A stretch of DNA of 30,569 nucleotides from Rhizaria sp. SCN 62-66 (taxonomy: Eukaryota > Rhizaria, unplaced), in contig MEDY01000369.1 in assembly GCA_001724265.1 (NCBI GenBank), forward strand, positions 1 to 30,569, written 5' to 3'. Position 1 is the first letter of the stretch; each line of letters begins with the position of its first letter. Shown piece after piece: positions 8,185-18,919 of this stretch. Made by a program: the position numbers and the translations under genes. A model generated the notes under the pieces. That model worked only from the letters and a program-made list of their open reading frames with translations. It did not search any database and was not told the origin of the DNA.

Positions 8185-9299
8185 AGAGGCTGGCGAGGTC
8201 GTTGTTTCGCAAACACACGAAGTCGAGGTTGTTACTAAAATATTGGAGGCTTTGACTGTGTTTGAAGAGTCTGTGTCGCCTGTGTGCTCATTTTTGGATG
8301 TGTGTCTTTCGTTCGTTCGTCTGGATGTGCCGTCCATCACTTATCTGCATCCGATGCAGGCATGCTATGCTGCGCATTTTTTATTCTGTGAGATGATGAG
8401 ATCTGTGTTTAGTAAAGAGTGTTTCATTGTATACTTTGCTGTGTGCATTAGATCTATTTTTATGTTCTTTTTTCTTCTTCTTGAAATCGAGGCCTTGGTC
8501 TCTGTTGTGTTTTGTGTATGATTGCGACAGCAACGATTCTGACAGGTCACAGTGTCCCAGACTACGAGAGATGACCGTGGTAATGTGATGTCACACGGCG
8601 ATGTGTTCACTGGTGTGGGTTCAACCGCCAGTGCGCTACCGTGTGACGCTGTCATTTTCTTCCTTCCTGTTTCCTATTACTGCTATTGTTACTGTTCCTG
8701 CTACCGTTACTGCTTCTGTTTTTGTTCCTAGTATTTCTGCTCATGTTCCTGTAAGACCGATTGTTGTGTTTTCGCACTGTGTTCACTTAGTTATATTTTT
8801 GTCACGATCTCTTGCTTTGCTTGCATGCACTTTTGCACAATGTACGTTCCTCATACGCAACAATTCCTATTTCTCTCTATTCGATCACGATGTTTGTTTA
8901 GCTGTACATAATGCTGCCGATGCTGCTGATGCTGATGTCGACGTTTTCTTATTAACGTTGATGCGCGCGCGCGCGTCGATAGCACTGTATAGCTCCACAC
9001 ATCTGTCGAAGTTGTTGCGAGGCGCGTACAAGTGACAGTGTATGTGTTTAAACATTAAATCAAGATTGATGATGACCAAGCTAACAAGTTGACTGCAAAT
9101 GCAAAGCACCCTTTTGTTTTGGTCCAAAAGAGATAGCAACGCGATCAGAAAAGGAGAAACTCAGACTTTCTCAATACATCTTAGTGATTGTTTTATACTA
9201 TTTTTGTGTGGCAATTAAGTAAAGCTATTGTGTATTCTTATGTAAACTCTCTGTAAATAAGTGGAACTAACTCTTACTCTATCAATCAATCAGAAGTTC
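8185..9299. other. Intergenic region between convergent genes
   Basis: This holds the 3' regions of the IPT-like gene (+) and the giant LRR gene (-). Short ORFs are present but T-rich and not gene-like. 8655-8760 is a run of pyrimidine-rich ACTGCT/CCTGTT-type near-repeats. The outstanding element is the nested hairpin at 8590-8647. Confidence 0.45.
8590..8647. repeat. Nested perfect inverted repeat (two-tier hairpin)
   Basis: Outer arms GTCACACGG (8590-8598) and CCGTGTGAC (8639-8647) pair perfectly over 9 bp. Inner arms CACTGG (8608-8613) and CCAGTG (8628-8633) pair over 6 bp. The 14-base apical loop contains GGTTCAACC, which is itself nearly self-complementary and resembles a Pol III B box. 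The internal loop is 9 bases on one side and 5 on the other. It could be an RNA structure in the 3' UTR of the IPT-like gene, a small structured RNA gene, or a short foldback element. It does not fit a canonical tRNA cloverleaf. Confidence 0.6.
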
Positions 9300-11102
9300 T
9301 TACGCATCGCCAAGGAAAGCATCGATCTCTGCCTCGTCCTCCTCCTTCTGTCTGCGGGCAGCCTCCTCAGCCTCGGCCGCAGCCTTAGCTCTGGCAGCCT
9401 CCTCATCGACCTCGTGCGGGGCCACAGTGCTAAGGAATTGCTTCACCTGCGCCAGCACGGCCGCGAGCTCGCGCTCCGCGGCGACCTTGCTCTCGTACTC
9501 CTCGATGAACACGTCCACCAGCTTCCGGATCGGGCCCAGCGGCATCCCGATCGCGCCGCCGCTCGCGCGCGCGCCGCCGATGCTGCTCCTGCCGCTGCCA
9601 GAGCCCGCCACAGCGGCGAGCGCAGAGGCCATGAACCCGTCTGCCTCGGCAGCGCTGCCCGCGCCCGCTGCGCCGCCCGCGCCTGCGCCGTCAACCGCGA
9701 ACGGGTCTGGCCCGTTAGGGTCCAGCGCGCGCACGGCGCGACGCGTGTCTTCAACCGCGGTCTTGACCGTAGCGAGCTCGGCGGAGCAGTCAGCGTTGAC
9801 CTTGGCCTGCGAGAACTGCGTCTCGACCCAGTCGTCCTCAGCCTCGCTGAGCTGGTGCGACAGTGCCTCGCACTGCAGCGCGCTCTGGTGGCAGTCGAGC
9901 AGAGTCGTGCGGATCTTGCTCTCCGACACGAGCAGCGCCTGCATCTCGCGGTACTGCCGCTCCAGCGCCAGCGCCGCGCGCGCGCGTTGGTTGCGCCGCG
10001 CGAGCGCGAGAAGCCGCGCGTACGCGTCGTAACCGACGCGGTTGCCCGACAGCGAGCATGTGATGATGAGCTGGTTCGCGGCAAGCCCGTCGAGCAGCGC
10101 GCGCGCGGCCGCGTCGTCGAGCTCGTTGTCGCGCAGGTGCAGCGTCGACAGCGACGCGTTGTGGTGCAGCGCGGCGCCCAGCGCGCGCCCGCCGCGGCGC
10201 GAGATGCGGTTCAGCCCCAGATCGAGGCTGCGAAGCGGGCACTCGCAGCCGGGCGCGAGCAGCGTCGACGCGATCGCCACCGCGCCCGCGTCGCCAATGC
10301 GGTTCGCCGCGAGCGTGAGCGACAGCAGCGCCTTGTGCGCCGCGAAGCGCGTGGCGAGCAGCGCGGCCAGCGCGTCGCCGACGCCGGAGGCGGACATGGA
10401 CAGGCGCTGCAGAGACGTGTTGCGGCTCACGCGCGACGAGATCGCAGGCGCAGAGCCCGCGCCTGCGGCCGCAGCAGCAGACGCGGCTGCAGCGGCCGCG
10501 GCCGTCGAAGAGGATGAGGACACGGACGCGCTAGCAGCAGAAGAGGAAGGTGAGGACGAGTCGGACATGGGCATCATGTCCATCAGCCCGCCGCCAGAGG
10601 AGCCGCCTGCAGGCATGAACGAGAAGGCGCCGATGCCACCCTTGTCCGCGCCCGCGCCCGCCGTGCCCGAGGCGGCAGAAGCGCCGCCCGCGCCAGTCGA
10701 CTCGCCGGACGCGGCCGATGCCGCGGCCGTGGCCGCCGCCTCGCGCCGCTGCGGCAGCGCGAAGTCGTTGCGATCGAGCAGCAGCACTTCGATGCTGGGC
10801 GAGTCTGCGAGCGCGTCCGTGAGCAGCCCCAGCCCCTTGACGCGGATGCCGCAGTCGGAGAGATCGAGGCGCTTAAGCGTGACGTCGCGGCGCAGCAGGT
10901 TCGCCATCACGGCCGCGCCCGCGTCGCCCAGCGCGTTGTTGCCCGCGAGGTTCAGTGAGACGAGCCCGGCCTTGCGCGTCACGGCCGCGGTCGCGGCGGC
11001 AGCGGCCGCGGCGGCGGGCGGGAGTAGGGAGAGAGAGGACAGAGACCGCGTGCGACGGTTGCTGACCGTGCCTGCGCCAGCAGCAGCCGCAGTGGCGGCA
11101 GC

Positions 11103-11137
<35 letters not shown>

Positions 11138-14100
11138 AGGCAGCAGCGGCAGCGGCAGCGGCGGTGGACGCGGAGGCCGCGCCTGACGCCGACGCCGCGG
11201 CCGCCGCGCTAGTGCTATTGGTGACACTGACGGCAGCCGCCTCAGCAGCAGCAGCGGCAGCCTTGGCCGCCGCCGCCGCCGCCGTGGCCGCGGCCTTGGC
11301 CCTGGCGCGGGCGCGCTCGGGGTCCGTCTCCTTGGCGGGGAACGTGGTGACGGCGCGCACGGCGAGCGCGTCGGCAATGCTGCGCACGTGCGCGGCCGAG
11401 AGCGCGTTGTTGCTGAGGTCGAGGTGCTTGATTGCGTAGTTCTCGCGCAGCCCCGCGGCGAGGAGCGCGGGCGCGGAGGTAACGAGCCCGAGCCCTATGT
11501 TGGACAACGAGAGTGTGGTGATGGAGCAGTTAAACATGACCATGCGCGACAGCGAGCGCGAGCCGCGCAGGCCGAGGTGCATGGGCGCGCCTGACGACAG
11601 CGAAGATAGGTCCAGCGCGCGCAGAGTCACGTTCTCGCGCGATTCCCACTGTCCCGGCGCAGAGCGCGACAGACGGCTCGCGAGACTCGCGATCATCGCG
11701 CCCGCCGCAGCGCCAGCACCAGAGCTACCACTGATACTGCTGCTGCTGCTGGTCGTGAGAAAGCCGGTGCCCGCCAGCGGCAGTGGCAGCGGCTCCGAGT
11801 TGACGAGGTCCGATCTCTCGGCGTCGGCCACAGCGGCCTCGGTGGCGCGCTTGAGAGCGTTGTCATACGCGGCCGCGGCGCCGAGGCGGACGGAACGCTG
11901 CGACGCCGCCAGCGCGCTTGCGGTGGCCTGTGCCTTGTCGCGCGCCGAGAGCGCCGCAGTGGCTGAGTCGAGGTTGGCGTCGTCAGCAGCGTTCTTGCCG
12001 GCGCCGCTGGCACTGCCGCCGCCGTTGCCCGCGCCGCGGCCGCTGTTGAGGCCCAGAGTGACGTGGCGGCCTGTGCTGTTGCCGGCGCCGGCGTCGTCGT
12101 CGCAGTCGTCGTCGTCGTCGTCCTCGGCACAGCCGTTGTCGCGCCGGTCGTCCTCGTCGTCGTCCTCGCCGACAACCGCGACCGACGCCGCGGTCGCCGT
12201 GGTGTTCAGAGTGACCGTGGTGGCCGATGCAGCCACCGCGGCGGCCGCCACGGCCCTGCGGACCTTGCCGCGCGCGATCTTGATGTCTCCGCCCAGCACG
12301 TCGCACAGCGCCGCGATGCCCCACTGCGAGAGCCCTGTGGAGGCGAGTTTCAGCACGCGGAGGTCGGGGCTAGCGCGCAGCGCTTCGGCGATGAAGAACG
12401 CGCCCTCGTCGCCCAGCGCGTTGCTGCTCATGTCCAGCTCGTGCACAGGGCGCGGTGCGCGGGCAGCGGCAATGGAGGCCGCGGTAACGGTGTTTCCGTC
12501 GTTGTCCTCGTCCTTGCTGTTGTTGCGCTCGCCATCTTCCTCGTCGTCTTCGTCGTCGTTGTCATCGTCGTCGTCATCGTCGTCGTCCTCTTCGTCTTCG
12601 TCGCTGTTGTCGCCATCCTCGTCGTCCGACACGCCCCACGTCGCCATACGCACCGCCTCGCGCTCCAGCGCCTTGCGGCCCACACTCGCGCCAACCGTCG
12701 CGCCCACGCCGGTGCTCGGGACAGGCGCGGACACAGCCTCACTCGCGGTCTCAGAACCAGCCGCTCCGTGACCGTGACCGTGGCCGTGGCCGTGGCCGGC
12801 GACGGGCGGCGCGTCGACGCGGACGGTCAGCGGCAGCCTGCCGACGCCGCTGCCGCGCGCGGGCGCGACCGTGGGCGCTGGGAGCGCGGTGGACGTGGCC
12901 GTGGCCGCCGCCGACCCTGTCGCGGACGCAGTCGCCGCGGCAGAGGCGGTGGCGGCCGTGAGCGCGCGTGCCGCAACGGCCTGCACGAGGCGCGAGACCG
13001 CGGCTTCCATCACGTACTCGGCGACGACGGCGGCCGCGCGGGCGCCGAGGCCGCGGGAGGCGAGCCGCAGACGGCCGCAGTGCGCGTCGCCGCGCAGCTG
13101 CGTCACGAAGCGGTCCTCGCGAGCCTCGGCCGAGGACGTCTGCAGTGCTAGAGAGCCACCCGTCAAACTATTACTTGACGGGCCACTGCCGCTACTGATG
13201 CTGTTGCTGGTGCCATCGGCTGCGGTCTTGCCCTTGCTCTTGCTAGTGCTCACGACTGTGCGCGAGCGCGCGCTGGCGCTGGAGCCGAACACGGGCTGCT
13301 TGGGCCTGCTGACCGCGCTCTTGTTGTTAGCACTGTTCGCAGCAGAGCCGCCGGGCAGCGTCGTGGTGGTGACCGAGTCTGCGCAGCGCGCGCGGAACAG
13401 CCGGCTCAGCATCGCCGCCAGCGCGCGAACCTGCGCGCGCGTGCGGGCCGCCGCACGGGCCTTCTCGCTGTTGCCCGCCGCGGCGGCTGCTGCCGCCGCT
13501 GCAGCGGTAGCCGCGGCGGCTTCCTCGGCCTCGCGCGCGGCAGCGGCGGCGGCGGCGGCGGTGGCGGCGGGCCCCGCGGCGGCGGCGGCGGCAAGCGCGG
13601 GCGGCAGCCACGGCGCGGCGTTGCGCGGCGTCGGCGTGAACCCCGCGCGGCCGCCCGCCGCGGGCGACGGCGACGGCGAGCGGCGCGCGCGGCTGGCGGC
13701 GCGCGAGGGCGAGCTCAACGGCGACGGCGACGACGCCGGAGACGCCAAGGGGCCGGTCGCGCCGGCGGCGGGGGATGGGGACGGCGCGGGCACGACCACG
13801 GGCGCCGGCGCGCCGCCACTGACGCTGCCGGGGAGCGCGAAGCTGCTGTTGTTAATGGTGGAGCTGGGAACCCACGGAGCAGCGTTGCTGGCGTTGGCGG
13901 AAGCGGCATTGGCAGCGTTGGCGGGCGCGTACAGCGGGGGCGCGTGCGGGTGCATGACGAGCCTGATGTCGCTGCTGCTCAGCGCGGAGCTGCTCACAGT
14001 CGTGGCCGCGGCCGTCGTCGCTGCCGCTGCCGCTGTCCCTGCAGTCGCAGCCACAGGCGCAGCGGGAGTGGCGCCTGGTTCGCTTGAGTTCGCGCCAGTC

Positions 14101-17100
14101 GCCGTCGCAGTCAGAGTCGCAGCAGAGACGTTCGCAGCGCTGGACGCGTCAGCACCAGCAGCAGCAGGAGTCGTGACAGTCGTCGCGGGGGCGGGTGCGG
14201 GCGCAATGGCAATGGCGGAGGGCGCGAGAACCGAGTAGGACCGCAGCACGACCGCCTGCGCAGGTTGGTACGGCGCGGGTGGGAACGGCGGCCGCCGCGC
14301 CTCGACGAGCAGCAGACACGGCGCAGCGGCGGCCGTGGCTGCGGCGTGCGAGGACCGCGGCGACAGCGGCTGCGCGAGCCCACGTGACGCGCCGCGCAAG
14401 CCGCCGCCCGCGGAGCCCGGGGTCGGGGACGCGGTGCCGGCGCGAGAGCGCGACGACAGCAGCGCCGTGGAGGTGGCGGACGACGGCGAGGCCGAGGGGA
14501 GCGAGAAGAGCGTGCGGCGGCTGCCGGGACCCATCCCCGAGGCGGCCGCAGCGGCGGCGGCGGCGGCCACGGCGGCGGGCTGCATGCTCTTGTCCGAGAT
14601 CGCTAGCGGTGTGGCGACGGGCCGGCCCTTGGCGGCGACGGCGGCGGCCACGGCCACGGTCGCGCTGCCCAGCAGCCTGCTGCGCGCGCCCGCCGCAGAC
14701 AGTGCCGCAGTGCGCGCGTGATAGATGTCGACGCGCAGCAGCAGCTGCGGCGCAGCGAACCCCGCGCTGTCGGTGACGGGCACGGGAAGGTAAGGGATCG
14801 TGATGCCCGGCTCAAACAGCGGCGAGGTCTCGTTGACTGTGGGCGCGGTTCGGCCCACGAACATCCACTCGACGTCGCCGTCCCCCGCCCCGCCCATAGT
14901 GGCGCAGGCCGCGCCGCTGGTTGCGGTGGGTGAGGACGCAGCGAGCGCGATCGACGCCGGCACCGCGCCAGCAAAGCCCACTGTGCCCTGGAACTGGCCC
15001 TGGATCTGGCTCAGACTCAGACTTTGCGCAGCCGTGAGGGCGGGCGCCGCGAGGTTGGGCGCGCCGCTGGAGGGCGACGTGAGCGGCGAGAGAGCCTGTG
15101 CCTGCGACAGCGCGCGCGACGCCGACGACGCCGACAGCAGCGCGGTACGCGGGACTCCTAGGTACGCGACGGCGAAGGTCGAGTTGAGCACCTTGACGTT
15201 CGCGGGGTGTGGGAGGTCCTGCAGCGACACGTGCAGCGTCAGCGTCTGCGTCGCCGCGGCCGACAGCCAGGCAGGGATGACCACCTTAGCCGACGTCGCG
15301 GGCGCGGTGTGACGGCCGCTGCCGCCGCTGCCGCTGTTGCTGCTGTTGCGGCTGTTGTTGTTGGAGCGGCGCAGGCGCAGCGCACCGGGGCCGCTGCGGA
15401 CGGAGTAGGCGTCGCTGCGCTCGGCTTCGTCGCTGTCGCCATCATCGTCGCCGCCGCCGTTGGGGCCGTCATCGTTGTCGTCGCTGTAGCCAAGCCCAGG
15501 GCTCGTGCCGCTGAGACGCCTGTTGCCGCCCGCGCGCGCCCGCACTCTCGACTCGCTATCGAGCTCGCCGCTGCCGGCCGCGGCGATCGCCGCCGCCGTG
15601 GCCGCGGCCGCAGCGGCGTCGACATCGTCGTCGGCGTCGCCGTCGTAGTGCGTTTGCCCCGACAGCGACACGGAGCCCAGCAGCCGCTCCATGAGCGCGC
15701 TCGCTCGCGCCTCGGCGGCCGCGCGCGCCTCGGACTGCGGCAGCACGCCCGCAGCCGCGGCCGCAGCCGTAGTCGCAGCCGGTGCAGCGCCGTGGTTCGC
15801 GCCGCCGTCGCCGTATTTCGCTGTGTCGGCTGCGGCTGCTGACTTAGCCTGCAGCGCGGCGGCCACGGCGGCGCCCGCGGCGATGGCGGCCGCGGCGGCG
15901 CGCTTGGCCTTCTTGCCCTTCTTCTTGCCGGCCGCGAGCGCCGCGGCGGCCGCGGCGGCCGAGGCGGCGGTGGTGGCCGCGCTGGCGCCGGCGCCGGGCA
16001 TGTTGCCGTAGTCGCTGACGCCCGCAATGATGACACCGCCAACAGTAAGCGGTGGCGGCGGCGGCGGCGGCGCAGCCAGAGCTGGCAGCGGCAGCAGCGA
16101 GTGCCCGGGCCCGAGGCTGTGGCTATGGCCGTGGCCGTGACCGGGGAGGAGAGCGGAGTGGCCGTGGCCGTGCGCGTGGGGCTGGGCAAAGGGGTTTGAG
16201 CCGGCGCCACGCGTGCCGAGGCGGCTGAAGCCCGCGCCGTGCACCAGCAGCCCTGGAGCGGTCGGCAGCTGCGCCGAAATGGACCCACTGTGACTCTGGC
16301 TCGGGTGCTGGTTGTGGTGGATGAGACCGGGCTGGGCCTGAGGGAACGAGTCCTGACTCTCACTTGCTCCTGCCGCAGCAGTTGCGGCGGCCGCAGCGGA
16401 GGCAGCGGTCGGGCTTGTGATGAGCTGCAGGGGGGCGGGGCGAACTGCTGCTGGAATAGGCAGTGCGCTTGCATCTTTTTTCTGATCATCATCCTCGTCC
16501 TCGTCCTCATCGCCGTCATTAGCGTCGTCGTCGTTGTCCTCATCATCTTCGTGGCTGGGCCTTCTATCGCCAACGCTGTCGTCGCTGTCACTGACGACAT
16601 CGTTGTTGTCGTCGTTATTGTTTGCGGCGCGACGCACACGCTGCTGTTGCTGCGGCTGCTTTTGCTGCGGCGGCTGCTTTGCGTCAGAGTCGCCGTCGCC
16701 GTCGCTGTCGCCGTCGTCGCTGTCAGTGTCGGTCGCGGACTGCGCGGGCGGCAGCGAGAAGACCGGCGCCGGATGGCCGTGCGAGGGCGTCACGCTCTGC
16801 GGCGCTGCAAAGCCGAAGCTGTGCGTGAGGCTGTGCGCAGGCAGTGATAACGCTCCAAGCGACCCGTGACTGTGCTGCTGCTGCTGCTGCTGCTGTTGCT
16901 GCTGGGCCCAGCCTTCGGCGCCGCGGCGCACGCCGGCCCGCTCCAGCGCAGTCGCGTGCGCGCGCGCCAGGGACCGCAGCGCGCCGGCGCCCGCCGCCGC
17001 CGCCGCCGCCGCCGCAGCGGGAGCCAGCGTGGGCTCCACAGGTCCCAGAGGCGCGGCAGCAGCAGTCGCCGTCGCCGCGGTTGCGGCGGTGGGCGCAGCA

Positions 17101-17277
17101 GCCACGTGCGCGGCGCCTGTCGACGCGAACATAGCAGAAGAGCCAGCGCCAGAGCCAGCGCCAAGAGCGCTGAGAGCGCCGGAGGCGGCGGAGGACGAGG
17201 AGGGGACTGCGAGGGAGTACGTGCGCACGTGCGAGAACGGCGGCAGAGGTACCAGCACGCCGGAGCCCGCGGCGGGC

Positions 17278-17315
<38 letters not shown>

Positions 17316-18182
17316 CGACGCGGCGGCGTTGTTGGACGGCAGCGGCGGCGGCAGCGACAAAGCGAGGGCGATGGCCCCGTTCGCGGTGCCGGCGCCGCGC
17401 GGGGCCAGCGTCGACCGGTGCAGGTGCACGCCCGCGCCCGCGCCCGTGGCGGAGAATTTGGCGCCCGCGCGTGAGCTGGCGGTGGCGGGGGCCGTCGCCG
17501 CGGTGGCGGCCGCGGTGGCGGCCGTGGCGGAGTCACGCAGACGCAGGATGTTGATGTAGCCGGTGGAGGACAGGAGCGGCACGCGTGCGCCCTCAGTCGC
17601 GCCGCCCTGTCCGCCCGCGCCTAACGCCGCCGCGGACGAGGCGGCGGCGGCGGCGGCGGCGGCGGCGGTCGAGGCCGAGTAGGTCGAGAGAGTTGTGTCG
17701 TAGGAGAAGATGTTCGAAGACGCGCACGAGTAGCGTACCAGCGGGAGACCGCCGTCTGAGCCGCCGCCGGTGCCATCGGCGTCAACACCCGCGCCCGCGC
17801 CAGCGGGGTCCAGCGACGGGTCCGTCTGCGACGCCGCAGCGGCCGCAGCGGCGGCGTTGCTGTTATTGCCGTTGTTGGCAGCAGCAGCGCCGCGCTTGCG
17901 CTGCGGGGGCAGCAGGAGCGAGCTGAGGAGTGCCATCGCGGGGTCGCTGGACGCCGTGACAAGCGGGCGCATCAGCGGGTCATCGTCGTCCAGTACGGGC
18001 GGGCCCTGGGGCGCGCCGCGGCGCGAGGAGCCGCTGCCACCAGATCCTGAGCCAGAGCCTGAGCCTGTCCCGCCAGCGCCTGAGCCCGACGCGGAGGTCT
18101 GGATGAAGGCGAGCGAGCTGGCGGGCTTGCGGCGCATCTCCGGGGGGAGCTCGGGGCGCTTGGAGCGCCGCACGGTGCTCAT
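9300..18182 (-). CDS. Giant protein with C2-like domain and interrupted RNI-type leucine-rich repeats
   Basis: An uninterrupted frame of about 2960 codons. The frame is open to an ATG at 18293, but those 37 residues read like a translated pyrimidine-rich leader, so MSTVRRSK at 18182 is preferred. Residues 1-970 are low complexity (Ala, Ser, Gly, Asp, a Gln run near 425, Gly-His repeats). Residues about 975-1200 resemble a copine-type C2 domain: LHVSLQDLP, then EWMFVGRTAPTVNETSPLFE, then LLLRVDIYHA and LLGSATVAV, split by an Ala-rich insert. RNI-type leucine-rich repeats occur at about 1691-1726, 1911-1967, 2187-2281, 2402-2479 and 2584-2740, for example LDLSNNALSAAHVRSIADAL. They are separated by Ala-rich or acidic inserts. 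A coiled coil (about 2740-2850) and a charged helical C-terminus follow. A scaffold role is inferred; no enzyme motif was seen. It is divergent from DRG1. Confidence 0.8.
12520..12620 (-). repeat. Acidic GAC/GAT-rich low-complexity tract in the giant LRR protein
   Basis: On the minus strand this codes for an almost unbroken Asp/Glu block (about residues 1854-1887), directly before the LRR that begins HELDMSSNALG. A second, shorter Asp block is coded near 12085-12170. Both lie in the spacer inserts, not in the repeats themselves. Confidence 0.8.
16870..16910 (-). repeat. CAG-type repeat coding for a Gln run
   Basis: A CTG/TTG run on the plus strand, read as CAG/CAA on the minus strand. It encodes about ten Gln in the disordered N-terminal part of the giant LRR protein and is a probable slippage-prone microsatellite. 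Confidence 0.85.
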
Positions 18183-18919
18183 GGGGCAGCCGGGTGAGAC
18201 GACAAGGACTTGGGACAAGGAGGAGGACGGGAAGGGAAGAGAGGAGTGTGTTTTCGCGAAACTGGAGCAGGGGACACAGAGACAGAGACGCATCGTGAGC
18301 GTTTGTAATAAGTGTATAAGTTAAATTAACTCAACTGTTAGACCATATTTACTGCGCAGAAGTATACACGAAGAGAGTGACGCAGTAGAGTTGCGTTTAT
18401 GCCCCGTGACGGTTACACTCGCTCGTGTCTCTGGATCTTGTGGTTCGCAAAAATGACTGGGCGGCAGTGGTGGTGCCAATCGAAATTGGTCTAGACCAAG
18501 ACCGGGTTGATCTTGGATGATACCGTGACGTCGGTTAAAACATCTTTGAGCTAGGCATATAACTAATTTAGATCTAAACGTGTTGCTTTTATCTCTCTTG
18601 GATGTTTTTGTTCTCTTTTGACGGACTCTGACTTTGTACTCGCGTCTTTTCGTCGGTGGCGCAATCGAGTCAGAGCGGCGTCATCACCGCAGCTTTTGAC
18701 GACTCGTGTGCTACCATCTCTCACCATGTGCAGATAAACTCTGGTTCACATGACACAACTCACTTATTAAAATGCCACTGTTACTCTTTTATCTTTTGCT
18801 CAGGCCTTCACAGCCTTCCAGCCTCCACCCCAGCCCCCCAACCCTCCAACCCCAGCTTTCGCCTCGAGCGCCCCCCGTCCCACCGCGCCGTCCCGCGCCC
18901 GCGCCGTTTCCCCGCCACC
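18183..18919. promoter_or_regulatory. Shared intergenic region upstream of giant LRR gene and DRG1
   Basis: This lies head-to-head between the minus-strand start at 18182 and the DRG1 start at 18920. 18183-18290 is a purine-rich plus strand (pyrimidine-rich leader for the minus gene). 18300-18640 is AT-richer. A likely intron in the DRG1 leader runs from donor GTACTC at 18636 to acceptor CTTTTGCTCAG ending at 18803, followed by a C-rich untranslated exon. No clear TATA box was found. Confidence 0.4.

Noticed and set aside
6850-8340. 496-codon minus-strand open frame opposite the IPT-like receptor gene
   Set aside because: It is a shadow of strong third-position GC bias. Its sequence is Arg/Val/Asp-rich without structure, and the plus strand has a signal peptide and membrane helix.
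8590-8647. The nested hairpin as a tRNA gene
   Set aside because: A GGTTCAACC box is present, but the stems do not form D, anticodon and T arms of canonical lengths on either strand.
10042-14238. Long plus-strand open frames (for example 10042-11439 and 12871-14238) opposite the giant LRR gene
   Set aside because: They are antisense shadows of GC-rich Ala/Ser/Asp codon runs. They lack recognisable domains, while the minus strand carries conserved LRR and C2-like motifs.
18656-18919. In-frame open extension upstream of DRG1
   Set aside because: It has no ATG in frame, is C-rich and includes a likely leader-intron acceptor; the ATG at 18920 has an ideal context and matches the usual DRG1 N-terminus.
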